A stretch of DNA of 64,000 bases from Dyadobacter frigoris (lineage in GTDB: Bacteria; Bacteroidota; Bacteroidia; Cytophagales; Spirosomataceae): contig NZ_SZVO01000001.1 of assembly GCF_005280585.1 (NCBI RefSeq), positions 248,001-312,000 of the forward strand, given 5' to 3'. Positions 9,240 to 18,872 of the stretch are shown here, piece after piece. The notes below the pieces were generated by a model. The model had not been told where the DNA came from. It saw only the letters and a program-made list of their open reading frames with translations, and ran no database searches. Within the stretch, counting starts at the first letter, position 1. Each line of letters starts with the position of its first letter. The position numbers and the translations under genes are program-made.

Positions 9240-9587
9240 ATGTTTGGAAATATGGCAGACATGATGGGGCTGATGGGCAAAATGAAAGACCTTCAGTCTA
9301 AAATGAAAGAAGCGCAGGATCAGCTGGCTGGTATTGTGGAATCTGCCGAATCGGGCGGAGGAATGGTACGTGCAACGGTAAACGGGCAAAAGACGTTGAT
9401 CGGGCTTGAAATTGATAAAGACCTGATTAATCCTGACGATAAAGAAATGCTTCAGGATTTAATTGTTGCAGCTGTAAATAAAGCGTTTGAAAATCTCGAA
9501 CCAAAAATTAAGGAGCATCTGGCAAAAGCAACTGACGGAGTTCTTCCAAATATTCCCGGATTGGATTTAGGGGGTTTCATGAAATAA
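9240..9587 (+). CDS. YbaB/EbfC family nucleoid-associated protein
   Basis: A 115-residue protein starting MFGNMADMMGLMGKMKDLQSKM and continuing through a helix to GGGMVRATVNGQKTLIGLEID and LEPKIKEHLAKAT, the classic YbaB layout of a helix-strand-helix dimer that binds DNA without strong sequence preference. In many bacteria it lies beside dnaX/recR; here it lies between the T9SS cargo gene and a glycosyltransferase. It ends 15 bp before the glycosyltransferase gene, suggesting one transcript. Confidence 0.92.
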   Translation: MFGNMADMMGLMGKMKDLQSKMKEAQDQLAGIVESAESGGGMVRATVNGQKTLIGLEIDKDLINPDDKEMLQDLIVAAVNKAFENLEPKIKEHLAKATDGVLPNIPGLDLGGFMK

Positions 9588-9602
9588 CGTCCTCCGATTA
9601 GA

Positions 9603-10634
9603 ATGACTTCAAATGTTGCAATTGTTATCCTGAATTATAATGGCAGGCATTACCTTGAAAAATTTCTTCCAACAGTTTTAAATCATTCTGAGGGATATGA
9701 AATTTGGGTTGCAGATAATGCATCCACAGATCATTCCCTGGAATGGCTTGCAAGCCAGTATCCTTCTGTAAAAATGCTTTCCATTTCCGAAAATAAAGGA
9801 TATGCGGGAGGTTATAACAGGGCATTAAGCCAGATTGATGCTGAATATTATGTATTATTAAATTCTGACATAGAAGTAACTCCGGGTTGGATTGAGCCGG
9901 TGATTGCTTTTATGGAAACGGATGTAAATATTGCAGCCTGTCAACCGAAAATAAGAGCGTACGATCTTCCTACACATTTTGAGTATGCCGGAGCCGCAGG
10001 GGGTTACATGGATTACCTCGGTTACCCTTTTTGCCGTGGACGGATATTCGATACGCGGGAAGAAGATCTTGGGCAATATGATGATGAAATCGATGTTTTC
10101 TGGGCAACAGGCGCATGTCTTTTCGTGAGGTCAGATGCTTTTCATAAAGCAAATGGTTTTGACGAGCGGTTTTTTGCACACATGGAAGAAATTGACCTGT
10201 GCTGGCGGTTATTGGACCTGGGTTATAGAATCACATTCAGCGGAAAATCAGTAGTTTACCACGTTGGAGGTGGAACGCTTCATAAATCCAATCCCCAAAA
10301 AACATTCCTGAATTACAGGAATAATCTGATCATGCTTTTCAAAAATCTTCCCGTAGGAAGAAGGAAGAAAACATTGTTTTTCAGATTAATATTAGACGGA
10401 ATTTCCAGCGCACGCTTTGTAGCCTCAGGTGCATGGCCGGACGTTTTTGCTATTATCAGAGCGCATTTTGCATTTTATGCCATGATGCCTAAATTGATAA
10501 AGGAGCGGCATCAGACCACTTATCGGGCTCCGCTTTATTACAGAAGTATTGTCTGGGAATATTTTGTTTTGGGAAAACACCGCTTTTCAGAACTGACAAG
10601 AATTTTATTTCCTCCTAAAGCTCCCAAATCGTAG
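9603..10634 (+). CDS. Family 2 glycosyltransferase
   Basis: A 343-residue GT-A fold enzyme. VAIVILNYNGRHYLEKFLP begins the nucleotide-sugar domain, VADNASTDHS supplies the base-binding Asp, and LNSDIEV is the metal-binding DxD-type motif. WATGACLFVRSDAF and FFAHMEEIDLCWRL form the acceptor/catalytic region, with GLDE-like NGFDERFF before it. This is the rhamnosyl-/N-glycosyl-like GT2 subgroup often used for cell-surface glycans. There is no transmembrane pore domain, so it is not a processive synthase. Its last 20 bases overlap the convergent PspC gene. Confidence 0.88.
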   Translation: MTSNVAIVILNYNGRHYLEKFLPTVLNHSEGYEIWVADNASTDHSLEWLASQYPSVKMLSISENKGYAGGYNRALSQIDAEYYVLLNSDIEVTPGWIEPVIAFMETDVNIAACQPKIRAYDLPTHFEYAGAAGGYMDYLGYPFCRGRIFDTREEDLGQYDDEIDVFWATGACLFVRSDAFHKANGFDERFFAHMEEIDLCWRLLDLGYRITFSGKSVVYHVGGGTLHKSNPQKTFLNYRNNLIMLFKNLPVGRRKKTLFFRLILDGISSARFVASGAWPDVFAIIRAHFAFYAMMPKLIKERHQTTYRAPLYYRSIVWEYFVLGKHRFSELTRILFPPKAPKS

Positions 10635-10836
10635 GTGTGTTGTGTTTCCGCCAATTTTGGCGCATTTCCATCCAGAACGCCAGCACCAGATACAAAATAA
10701 TCGGTGAGCCGAATGTCATGAAAGTGGCATAAATGAAGTAACGGCGGATACTACTAGCCGGGAAATTGAGTTTTTCACCCATTCTTGCACAAACTCCAAA
10801 TATCTGATTCTCTACAAAATAACGAAGACGATCCAT
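10615..10836 (-). CDS. PspC domain small membrane protein
   Basis: A 73-residue protein: DRLRYFVENQIFGVCARMGEKLNFPASSIRRYFIYATFMTFG, a compact PspC domain with the helix pattern that includes the conserved GVC, then a transmembrane segment (PIILYLVLAFWMEM) and a basic tail. The longest frame begins at a TTG (10890); the ATG at 10836 fits the family start better. PspC proteins act in envelope-stress signalling in proteobacteria, but this short Bacteroidota type stands alone and its role is not established. Its 3' end overlaps the convergent glycosyltransferase gene by 20 bp. Confidence 0.8.
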   Translation of the reverse strand: MDRLRYFVENQIFGVCARMGEKLNFPASSIRRYFIYATFMTFGSPIILYLVLAFWMEMRQNWRKHNTPTIWEL

Positions 10837-11187
10837 AGTATCTTTTGGAATAATTAGCTCATAACTAGCAATTTTCTCTGCAATATACAAAGAGTAAGGG
10901 AATTTTTACGGATCGTGATTTATTAGAATTTGACCGTTAACTTGGAAATTTTCAAATTCTTGATGCAAATAAATTGTTTTCCGAACAATTTTTGTTTCTT
11001 TGTGATTAGAGAAGTTGTAAATGGTACATTATTATTGGGAAGCCCCGGTAAAAATATCCAAAATTTATTCTGTCAATCCGTTGAGCCTCCCTCAATAATT
11101 TGGCAAAATAGCATTAAGGTTTACTAATGGAACTTTTGCAATTCTTGATGTATTTTCAACTTATTTCATTTTTTTATTTCCACTATT
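10837..11187 (+). promoter_or_regulatory. Long non-coding leader of the cold-shock gene
   Basis: About 350 bp without a convincing gene. A promoter-like pair, TTG at 10974-10976 and TTTCTTTG at 10995-11002 (18-bp spacer), would give an untranslated leader of roughly 180 nt. The strings ATTATTG (about 11031) and CAATAAT (about 11093) are complementary and could close a long stem in that leader. An open frame at 10930-11127 has no recognisable protein features. Long structured leaders are known for cspA-type mRNAs in other phyla; their presence here is an inference. Confidence 0.4.
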
Positions 11188-11382
11188 ATGCCAACAGGTA
11201 CTGTAAAATTTTTCAATGAAGCTAAGGGATACGGCTTCATCGTTGAAGACGACACAAACAGAGACATCTTTGTTCACGTGACAGGATTGGGAGGACTTAC
11301 TATCCGTGAAAACGACCAAGTTGAATACGAAGTCGTTGAAGGAAAAAAAGGACTAAACGCTGTACAAGTTAAAAAGATATAG
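11188..11382 (+). CDS. Cold-shock domain protein (CspA family)
   Basis: A 64-residue single-domain OB-fold protein. Both RNA-binding motifs are intact: RNP1 as KGYGFIVED and RNP2 as DIFVHV. The sequence starts TGTVKFFNEAKGYG and ends KKGLNAVQVKKI, the standard Bacteroidota Csp length. It binds single-stranded nucleic acid and acts as an RNA chaperone. It is monocistronic, preceded by a long leader and followed within 20 bp by a strong terminator. Confidence 0.95.
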   Translation: MPTGTVKFFNEAKGYGFIVEDDTNRDIFVHVTGLGGLTIRENDQVEYEVVEGKKGLNAVQVKKI

Positions 11383-11402
11383 TTTTTCTTTCTTGTCAGA
11401 AC

Positions 11403-11440
11403 AAAAAAATACCGCAGTGATGAGTTGCGGTATTTTTGTT
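11403..11440. terminator. Bidirectional intrinsic terminator (csp / lysS)
   Basis: The stem AAAAATACCGCA pairs with TGCGGTATTTTT across an 8-base loop. A-tract and T-tract arms make it work on both strands, ending the cold-shock gene on plus and lysS on minus. Confidence 0.85.
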
Positions 11441-11458
11441 TTATAACAAACCGAAAAA

Positions 11459-13174
11459 TTATTCCACCCAGGTTTTTACATCTTCAAGTCCAGGCATTTT
11501 TTCGTCAATCTTCAATTTTTTACGCATACCTCCTAAATCGTTAAATATTTTATTCGGGCTTGATGCTTTCAACTGTTCAATGGTCAGGATATTCATTTTT
11601 TGTAAAGCAGGGATCCATATGGCTGGAACATTAGCTGCAACATAATCCGCTTCCTTTGCCATTTCTTGTTTCTTTTCAGGACGCATATGCGGGAAGAAAA
11701 GAACTTCCTGAATGCTTGCATTATTAGTCAGAAGCATGGTTAAACGGTCAATTCCAATTCCGATTCCGGATGTTGGAGGCATTCCGTATTCCAATGAACG
11801 AAGGAAATCTTCATCCATTTCCATGGCCTCATCATCTCCGCGTTCTTTCAATTTTAGCTGATCTTCAAAGCGTTCGCGTTGTTCAATCGGATCATTTAAC
11901 TCTGAATAAGCGTTTGCGATTTCTCTTCCGTTCACAAACAATTCGAAGCGCTCGACCATGCCTGGTTTTTCACGGTGTTTTTTGGTCAAAGGCGACATTT
12001 CAACCGGATGGTCCGTGATGAAAGTTGGCTGAATGATAAATTCTTCCACTTTGGCACCGAAAATTTCATCAATCAGTTTTCCTTTACCCATGCTGTCATT
12101 CACATCCATACCCCAGGCGCGGCATTGATCACGAATCGCAGCTTCATCCAATGCATCCACATTCAGTCCTGTATATTGATGAATTGCGTCTGTGATGCTT
12201 AATCTTTGGTAAGGTCCGGCAAAATCCAGTTCAACATCACCAAAAGTAGCTTTTGTAGTTCCGTTTACAGCAAATGCAACTTGTTCCAAAACTTGTTCGG
12301 TCATACGCATCATCCACAAATAATCTTTGTAGGCAACGTATAACTCGACCGTTGTAAATTCAGGATTATGGGTGCGGTCCATACCTTCATTCCGGAACAA
12401 TTTCCCGAACTCATAAACCCCTTCAAAACCACCAACGATCAAACGTTTAAGGTGAAGTTCGGTAGCGATACGCAGGAACAGATCCGTATCAAGTGCATTA
12501 TGATGTGTTTCAAACGGACGGGCAGCTGCGCCGCCGTGGATAGTCTGCAAAACCGGAGTTTCAACTTCGAGCCATCCTTTTGAATCAAAATAAGACCGCA
12601 TGGTTGTAATGATCCGCGCACGTTTTATGAAAATATCACGCACTTCCGGATTCACGATCAAATCCACATAACGCTGACGATAGCGCAATTCCGGATCTGT
12701 AAATCCATCATGAACCTTGCCGTCTTCATCACGTTTTACAACAGGTAAAGGACGAAGCGATTTATTTAAAATCTTGAATTCCTGAACATGAATAGAGATT
12801 TCACCGGTTTGGGTCGTAAATACAAATCCCTGTACGCCAATGATATCACCAATGTCCAGTAATTTTTTAAATACCGTATTATAAAGCGTTTTATCTTCTC
12901 CCGGACAAAGATCGTCGCGGCGGAAATACAACTGGATACGGCCCGTACTATCCTGCATTTCGGCAAAAGCGGCACTTCCCATAATCCGGAAACCCATTAA
13001 GCGGCCTGCAATCGTGACGTTCTTATAATCTATCTTATTGTTTTCGTAATTCTTTGTTATATCAGCAGCAGTGACATTTACTACAAATTCCTCAGCAGGA
13101 TATGGTTCAATTCCCATCCTGATTAATTCCTCGCGCTTTTGGCGGCGCAATATTTCCTGTTCGCTCAGTAGCAT
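11459..13174 (-). CDS. lysS: Lysine--tRNA ligase, class II
   Basis: A 571-residue class II synthetase. The N-terminal OB-fold anticodon domain covers about residues 55-150 ([23 protein letters not shown]). In the catalytic domain, motif 2 is [18 protein letters not shown] and motif 3 is [13 protein letters not shown]. The order and spacing match LysS. A C-terminal extension after motif 3 (about 60 residues, [17 protein letters not shown]...) is longer than in E. coli and contains helix-hairpin-helix-like sequence; a similar tail is common in Bacteroidota enzymes as far as I recall. A -7-like TAATTTTG (minus strand, 13236-13229) lies 55 bp upstream. Confidence 0.95.
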   Translation of the reverse strand: MLLSEQEILRRQKREELIRMGIEPYPAEEFVVNVTAADITKNYENNKIDYKNVTIAGRLMGFRIMGSAAFAEMQDSTGRIQLYFRRDDLCPGEDKTLYNTVFKKLLDIGDIIGVQGFVFTTQTGEISIHVQEFKILNKSLRPLPVVKRDEDGKVHDGFTDPELRYRQRYVDLIVNPEVRDIFIKRARIITTMRSYFDSKGWLEVETPVLQTIHGGAAARPFETHHNALDTDLFLRIATELHLKRLIVGGFEGVYEFGKLFRNEGMDRTHNPEFTTVELYVAYKDYLWMMRMTEQVLEQVAFAVNGTTKATFGDVELDFAGPYQRLSITDAIHQYTGLNVDALDEAAIRDQCRAWGMDVNDSMGKGKLIDEIFGAKVEEFIIQPTFITDHPVEMSPLTKKHREKPGMVERFELFVNGREIANAYSELNDPIEQRERFEDQLKLKERGDDEAMEMDEDFLRSLEYGMPPTSGIGIGIDRLTMLLTNNASIQEVLFFPHMRPEKKQEMAKEADYVAANVPAIWIPALQKMNILTIEQLKASSPNKIFNDLGGMRKKLKIDEKMPGLEDVKTWVE

Positions 13175-13446
13175 TTTTTATAACTATATTAATGAAAATG
13201 ATAACTCTTTGAGTTGCAAAAGAGTGCGCAAAATTAGCATTTTTTGCTGTTAATACCGAAGTTGTGGAAAGGAAGATCATGAGGCGGCAAAAAAAAGGGA
13301 AGAAATGCTGGCATATTATTTGCATAGATTGAATTTATGGCGAATGATCTGATTTAAAAGTAATTTCTCCGGGAATATTGGGAGAAGCTTTGTAGCCATT
13401 TCAATACAAATCAGTTACTTTTATCTTTACATGTAGAGACCCCTCA

Positions 13447-15972
13447 ATGTTTCAAAAAATATTAAAAGGTGTTGCAATTTTTGCACTTTTCATTGGTCTG
13501 CTGATTGCAGGCGTGGAACTTTGGTTTTATAAAAATCAGGAAGAGATTTTTGTAAAAGTGAAGGCTGCTGTAAATGAAGAAATCAATGGAAGTCTGGAAA
13601 TTGAAGGTTTTAGATTCCGGCCTTTCCAGGATGGTTTTGGATTTAATTTTACACTTTACAATGTTATTCTACGCGATAGTCTTTATAATCAGCATAAAAC
13701 GGATCTTCTCAATGCCAAACTTATCCATGTAGCGCTGGATTTCGGAAGTTTTTATAAAGGGGTTATCCGGCTTCAGAATCTGGTTATACAGGATGGTAAC
13801 GCTACGCTTTTTGTTAGGAAAGACGGTTATACGAACCTTTCAATTTTTGGAGCGAAAAAGAGTAAAAGTAAAAAGAAAGATTCCGGAAAAGGTGATCAGC
13901 TGATTGATAAACTTGGACGTATACATCTGTACAATTTTGGTTTCCGGTTTGCAGATTCCACTACCGGGAAAAAATACGGAGCCGTTTTCCGTGATGTTAC
14001 CAACCGGGTCAGTCATTCAGATTCGTCGTGGAACGCAAATATTAATGGCCCGATATTTTTTGAAGGACTTACTTTCAAACCTGAAAAAGGTGGGTTTCTG
14101 ATCAATCAGGAAACTTTTGCAAATTTATCTCTTTCCTATAATCAGCGAAAAAGGTATCTTTATATACGGCCGTCTTCCCAGCTTCGGGTTGCTTCGCAGG
14201 ATATTATTGACATTAAGGGAAAATTCGATTTGAGTGAAAAACCGGCACATTTTAACCTGAGTTTTGGCGCTCATAAAATTGAGGTTAGCGACGCTATAAA
14301 ATTACTTCCGCAGAAAATCGGCAAGTCAATAGATTCTATTGGAGTTAAAACAAAAGCCACTGCGCGGGTGGATGTCGTGGGTATTTTCTCGCATGAGCCA
14401 CCCGCTGTGGACATTTCTTTTGAAACGGATACCTTTCAATACCAGCTTCCTATTGGCATGTTGCGAAATATGAAAGCGAAGGGCAATTATACCAATCAGG
14501 CCGATAGAACAAAGCCTCCCGGATTATTGAATACACAGGTTAGCACACCTGATATCAAAGGTTTTTTTGAAACATTACCTTTTAGTTTTGATTTAAAAAT
14601 TGACAACATTACGGATCCAATAGCATTAATTCGTGGAAAAGTAAAAGCGGATTCAGCAACAGTAAACGGAATTCTGGATCCTAAAAGATACGTTGTCAAA
14701 GGCGGGGAAGCCTATATTCAAATTCATTATGACGGAAGTCTGCGCAATTTTTATAACCCCAAAACGGATCAGTTTAATGGAAAGCTGGTTGGCAGATTAA
14801 ATCTTGATAATCTGGCTCTGGATTATGTTCCCAGAGAAGTTCATTTGTCAAAAGTGAATGGAGATATTTATTTTGACGAAAAAGACTTTTTGTTGCCCGA
14901 GTTGAACATGAACGACGGGCACAATGCTATGTATGTGAAGGGTAGCATTACCAACCTGATCCCGTATCTGTTTGGATCTCCAAGGATATTGAAAGCATCG
15001 GTGGACATGAACATTCCAAACTGGAAAATGAACTGGATGGAAGTTTTTGTAGGAAAAAGAAATGTCAGCCGGAAAACAAACAAGAAGAAATTCAAACTTT
15101 CAGATATGCTTGATAATGTGATAGATAAGATGGAAATTGATGCTAAACTTCAATCGAAACATATGGTGTATCATCATTTTTCTGCCAACAATATGAAAGG
15201 ATTGATCACCGTCAAAAATAACATCGTTGCACTCAATAACTTTTCAATGAATGCTTTTGGGGGAGGGGTAAAGATTTCCGGCTCTATCAATAATCCTTAT
15301 TCGACAGAACCGCCGAGAGTGCAAATTAAAGGGAATGTTACCAATGCAGATGTTCATTCTGTATTTTATTCTTTCAACAATTTTGGACAGAAAGCGGTAA
15401 CGCATTTGAATCTGAAAGGAAAACTAAATACAGAATTCAATTTTTCTTCCAACCTTAAAAATGATGTGACGATCATACCGAAAAGTATGAAAGGAGAAGT
15501 TAAGCTGAACCTGGAACATGGACAGATTATCAACTTTGAGCCCTTTTTGAAAATGAAAAGGCTGATATTTAAAAATAGAAATCTGGAACGGGTAAGGTTT
15601 GCACCAATAAAAAATGACCTTATTTTAAACGGAGAAGAAATCATTATCAAACCGATGGAAATTGAATCGAACGTAATGACTTTATTTCTGGAAGGAATTT
15701 ACAGTTTTGGAAATAAAACGGATATCAGTATTGAAATACCGCTAAGAAACCTGAGCCGGAGAGACTCCACATACCAGCTTAATCCTAATGACCCGAAGAA
15801 TAAAAAGGGATCTAAGATTTATCTTCGGGCCGTAGATGAAAAAGGTCAGGTTAATATCAAACTGGCTTTCAGGAAAAAGAGACCAAAAAGTGAGGATGAA
15901 AAAGATGACAAGGAAAATGCAGAAGACAAAAAGGATGAAAAAGTTAAAAACGATGAAAAAATTAACAACTGA
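13447..15972 (+). CDS. AsmA-like envelope protein
   Basis: An 841-residue protein with one N-terminal membrane anchor (residues 7-27). A long beta-rich body follows, with repeated strand patterns such as FNLSFGAHKIEVSDAIKLLP and VNGDIYFDEKDFLLPELNM. It ends in the AsmA C-terminal-like region (MKGEVKLNLEHGQIINFEPFLKM, FAPIKNDLILNGEEIIIKPMEI), where newly exposed short strands are typical of this family. AsmA/TamB-type proteins bridge inner and outer membrane and are implicated in phospholipid transport. The last 40 residues are a highly charged Lys/Asp/Glu tail. The stop codon abuts the response-regulator stop with no gap (convergent). Confidence 0.75.
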   Translation: MFQKILKGVAIFALFIGLLIAGVELWFYKNQEEIFVKVKAAVNEEINGSLEIEGFRFRPFQDGFGFNFTLYNVILRDSLYNQHKTDLLNAKLIHVALDFGSFYKGVIRLQNLVIQDGNATLFVRKDGYTNLSIFGAKKSKSKKKDSGKGDQLIDKLGRIHLYNFGFRFADSTTGKKYGAVFRDVTNRVSHSDSSWNANINGPIFFEGLTFKPEKGGFLINQETFANLSLSYNQRKRYLYIRPSSQLRVASQDIIDIKGKFDLSEKPAHFNLSFGAHKIEVSDAIKLLPQKIGKSIDSIGVKTKATARVDVVGIFSHEPPAVDISFETDTFQYQLPIGMLRNMKAKGNYTNQADRTKPPGLLNTQVSTPDIKGFFETLPFSFDLKIDNITDPIALIRGKVKADSATVNGILDPKRYVVKGGEAYIQIHYDGSLRNFYNPKTDQFNGKLVGRLNLDNLALDYVPREVHLSKVNGDIYFDEKDFLLPELNMNDGHNAMYVKGSITNLIPYLFGSPRILKASVDMNIPNWKMNWMEVFVGKRNVSRKTNKKKFKLSDMLDNVIDKMEIDAKLQSKHMVYHHFSANNMKGLITVKNNIVALNNFSMNAFGGGVKISGSINNPYSTEPPRVQIKGNVTNADVHSVFYSFNNFGQKAVTHLNLKGKLNTEFNFSSNLKNDVTIIPKSMKGEVKLNLEHGQIINFEPFLKMKRLIFKNRNLERVRFAPIKNDLILNGEEIIIKPMEIESNVMTLFLEGIYSFGNKTDISIEIPLRNLSRRDSTYQLNPNDPKNKKGSKIYLRAVDEKGQVNIKLAFRKKRPKSEDEKDDKENAEDKKDEKVKNDEKINN

Positions 15973-16683
15973 TTATTCTGCTTCGTCTGTAAACATGTAA
16001 CCTACACCTTTCAGTGTTTTGATATAGCGGTCACCTAATTTTTCACGAAGTTTTCGAATATGAACGTCAACGGTGCGTTCCAGAACATAAATGTCGGCAC
16101 CCCAGATTTTTTGCAATAATTCGTCGCGACTGAAAACTTTATTTGGTGTTTGGGCAAGAAAAAACAAAAGTTCAAATTCCTTTTTCGGTAATACAATCGA
16201 TTTGTCCTGTCCTTGTGTTACAGTATAATTTTTCCGGTTGATAATTAAATCCAGCACTTCAACCTGGTCGCCGGAATCTGCTTTTTGTGCTTCCCGGCGG
16301 AACAAAGCATTAATCCGGCTCATCAGCGCGCGGGGCTTAATTGGCTTGGTGATGTAATCGTCCGCGCCAACCTCAAAAGCGGCCACTTCAGAATATTCTT
16401 CGGAACGGGCAGTCAAAAATAAAATGTAAGTATGTTTAATATCCGGGTTCTGGCGTAAAATTCTTCCCGTTTCAATGCCGTCAAGCTGAGGCATCATGAT
16501 ATCCAAAAGGATAAGATCAGGAATAAAAGTTTTTGCCGCTTCTATGGCTTTTCTGCCATTGGAGGCCGTTTGGACGGAATATCCTTCTTTAACAAGATTA
16601 TATTCCAGAAGCTCAACTATGTCTGAATCGTCGTCAACTACTAATACCTTCGGTGCTGAGTGGGTTGCTTTTGCACTGCTCAT
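15973..16683 (-). CDS. OmpR/PhoB-family response regulator
   Basis: A 236-residue two-domain regulator. In the receiver domain the acidic pocket is D17-D19 (VVDDDSD), the phospho-acceptor is D61 (LLDIMMPQLDG), T91 is the switch residue, and K113 (TKPIKP) is the conserved lysine. The C-terminal winged helix runs from about residue 140 to the end, with RTVDVHIRKLREKLGD as recognition helix and TLKGVGYMF as the wing. The longest frame starts at a TTG (16707); ATG 16683 is preferred. No histidine kinase gene is adjacent, so it is an orphan here. PhoB-like members often respond to phosphate, but nothing here shows that. Confidence 0.92.
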   Translation of the reverse strand: MSSAKATHSAPKVLVVDDDSDIVELLEYNLVKEGYSVQTASNGRKAIEAAKTFIPDLILLDIMMPQLDGIETGRILRQNPDIKHTYILFLTARSEEYSEVAAFEVGADDYITKPIKPRALMSRINALFRREAQKADSGDQVEVLDLIINRKNYTVTQGQDKSIVLPKKEFELLFFLAQTPNKVFSRDELLQKIWGADIYVLERTVDVHIRKLREKLGDRYIKTLKGVGYMFTDEAE

Positions 16684-16772
16684 GTGATGTTTCGGGGTTA
16701 AATCCAATTCGAAATTAGCTGTTGTGATTTTGACATTATCTACTTTATTGCATTGTTAACAAAAATATAACA

Positions 16773-17612
16773 TCAGCGGTAAGTAATCCGGAAAAATTCC
16801 CGCTGTTCATTGGTAACAATCATATCGGTATTATTGACAAACATCAAAGCCTCTGCCTGCTTTCTGACAAACTTAAAACAACCCAGAGGTTTTTTAAAAG
16901 TGATCTCATTATTCTCAATACCAAATAACAGTATTTTTCCATAGGTTAAAAGTGCAAATATTTTTCCATCGGGACTGATATCCGCCGACGTAACCGGTGT
17001 ATCTATTTGAATGCTGTCAAACGGAGTAATGGAATAATTGCCTTTTTGAGCTGGTAACTGATATAATCTTACATATTTATTCGTGCGACTCCAGTTTTTT
17101 GAAAATAAGAAAAGATTTTCGTTGTGGTAAAAAAAAGCTTCACAGTCAAAATTAAAGTTGTCTTGTGAAGGTGGAAATTGTTTTTGGTCAGCATAGTTAA
17201 AAGTGATCTTCTCTGTTTCGGAATTTCCGGGTGGAACTTTGTAAACAGTAAGCTGACGTTTAGTATTGTCATTATTGCCAATGTCTCCGATATAAATTGT
17301 GCCGTTATTATCTTCTGCAAGATCTTCCCAGTCTGAATTATTTGCGTCAGGAATAAGTTTTGTAGACAGAAGTTTGCCCTGGAAGTCAATTTCATATAAT
17401 TCGGGTTTTCCACCACTGTCATTGTGCGTCCAGAAAGCATTCTTATTCTGGCTTTTAGCTATGCCGGAGCTTTCATTTGCCACAGCCGGTAACCTGCCGA
17501 TTTTGGTGAATTTATAGTGGGAATATACTTTTTCAAAACCATTAACTTTATCCGGATTACAGGTAGAAAACACAGTTTTAGCAGCAAATAATAGAAAATA
17601 TAGCTTATTCAT
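16773..17612 (-). CDS. Predicted beta-propeller lipoprotein of unknown function
   Basis: A 279-residue protein whose N-terminus (MNKLYFLLFAAKTVFSTC) is a lipoprotein signal with the Cys in a lipobox-like context. The body has recurring four-strand blade-like units: SSGIAKSQNKNAFWTHNDSGG, LYEIDFQGKLLSTK, GTIYIGDIGNNDN and TSADISPDGKIFALLTYGKILLF. This suggests a six- or seven-bladed propeller of the SdiA-regulated/NHL type. DSGG and GDIGNND are the kind of Asp-rich loops that bind calcium, but this is inference. The frame extends upstream to 17642; ATG 17612 gives the signal peptide its proper start. That ATG interlocks with the start codon of the divergent permease gene. Confidence 0.6.
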   Translation of the reverse strand: MNKLYFLLFAAKTVFSTCNPDKVNGFEKVYSHYKFTKIGRLPAVANESSGIAKSQNKNAFWTHNDSGGKPELYEIDFQGKLLSTKLIPDANNSDWEDLAEDNNGTIYIGDIGNNDNTKRQLTVYKVPPGNSETEKITFNYADQKQFPPSQDNFNFDCEAFFYHNENLFLFSKNWSRTNKYVRLYQLPAQKGNYSITPFDSIQIDTPVTSADISPDGKIFALLTYGKILLFGIENNEITFKKPLGCFKFVRKQAEALMFVNNTDMIVTNEQREFFRITYR

Positions 17613-18831
17613 GAATCGTCCTTTACAATCACTATCAAACAAAGATAAAGAAACACCCGCTTACCTGAAGCTGGCCGGTATCCTTGTTGCATTAATCTCA
17701 GGTGTCTATATCCTTTTCGTACTTAGAGAAACACTGATCCCTCTGGCATTTTCGGTTTTACTTGCGATCCTTCTCCATCCGGTTTGTGTCTGGCTGGAAC
17801 ATCGCCGCGTTCCACGAATAGTTGCTATTTTATTAAGCATCATGGTTTTAATTGTTGTTATTTTTATTCTGGTTTATGTCGTCACATTGCAGATTGGCAG
17901 TTTTGCGGAGGAATTGCCACGAATCACCGAAAAGGCTGAAATTATTCTTGATCAGACTTTAACCATGGGCGAGCGTTATTTAAGTTTGAGCCGGACTCAA
18001 CAGGTAACGGAGGCAAAAAGATATCTTGTTGATATGTTAAGCGAAGGCCGTGCCGTTTTGTTAAATACATTGGTAACTACAACGGGTGCTATTTCGACGT
18101 TTATTTTACTTCCGCTTTATGTCTTTTTCTTCTTGCTTTACCGGGACTTTTTCAGGAGGTTTTTCTACAAAGCAATTGCGGGCGTTCCTAATGAAGATCT
18201 GAATGCGTTGCTGAAAAAAATTTATAGCGTAATTCAGAGTTATCTGTCGGGATTATTTCTGGTTATCATTATTGTGGGTGTTTTAAACAGTATCGGACTT
18301 TTAATTCTTGGCGTCCCCCACGCTATTTTCTTTGGATTTTTAGCAGGATTCCTGATTTTGATTCCCTATATAGGAATTTTAATTGGCTCACTGTTCCCGG
18401 CTTTGCTGAGTATTGTCACAATGGATTCTTACTGGTATGCCGTGGGCGTTATCGGTGTGATGAGTTTTGTCCAGTTTTTGGAAGGGAATTTCATTACGCC
18501 TAATATTGTCGGATCAAAGGTAAGTGTGAATCCGATGGCTGCTATCGTAGCGTTATTTCTTGGCGGACAGCTTTGGGGATTATCAGGATTAATTCTGGCT
18601 TTGCCCGTTACAGCGATTTTGAAAGTTATTTTAGATACAATTCCAACTCTTGAACCCTACGGATTTTTACTGGGCGAGCCTGTTCACGAAGTTGAAGAGG
18701 ATAAGGCAGAAGAGCTCCAAAAAATTGTGGAGCAACAGGAAGTCAAGAAAAAACGGTACCGGAATTATCGAAACCGTCCTCGTAAAAAGCCAGAAAGTCA
18801 ATCAGGAAGTCAGCCAGGTTCAAATATTTAA
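17611..18831 (+). CDS. AI-2E family (PerM/YdiK-type) membrane permease
   Basis: A 406-residue integral membrane protein with about eight hydrophobic segments. The family pattern is present: ETLIPLAFSVLLAILLHPVCVWLE at the start, VPNEDLNALLKKIYSVIQSYLSG before the central helices, and the conserved ending FLEGNFITPNIVGSKVSVNPMAAIVALFLGGQLWG. Members export small solutes (TqsA was linked to AI-2; others move Na+). The C-terminus adds about 50 soluble residues rich in Lys/Arg (KKKRYRNYRNRPRKKPE). No other in-frame start exists nearby, so ATG 17611 holds although it overlaps the divergent gene's ATG. A strong terminator follows immediately. Confidence 0.88.
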   Translation: MNRPLQSLSNKDKETPAYLKLAGILVALISGVYILFVLRETLIPLAFSVLLAILLHPVCVWLEHRRVPRIVAILLSIMVLIVVIFILVYVVTLQIGSFAEELPRITEKAEIILDQTLTMGERYLSLSRTQQVTEAKRYLVDMLSEGRAVLLNTLVTTTGAISTFILLPLYVFFFLLYRDFFRRFFYKAIAGVPNEDLNALLKKIYSVIQSYLSGLFLVIIIVGVLNSIGLLILGVPHAIFFGFLAGFLILIPYIGILIGSLFPALLSIVTMDSYWYAVGVIGVMSFVQFLEGNFITPNIVGSKVSVNPMAAIVALFLGGQLWGLSGLILALPVTAILKVILDTIPTLEPYGFLLGEPVHEVEEDKAEELQKIVEQQEVKKKRYRNYRNRPRKKPESQSGSQPGSNI

Positions 18832-18872
18832 ACAAATAAGGATTCTCTTTTGCGGGAGAATCCTTATTTGTT
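18831..18872. terminator. Bidirectional intrinsic terminator (permease / gldH)
   Basis: A perfect 17-bp stem, AACAAATAAGGATTCTC against its complement, with an 8-base loop lies between the convergent permease and gldH genes. The arms carry T-rich ends on both strands. Confidence 0.9.

Noticed and set aside
10930..11127. A 65-codon frame upstream of the cold-shock gene
   Set aside because: Composition is unlike neighbouring proteins, and it lies across the predicted leader. Treated as non-coding.
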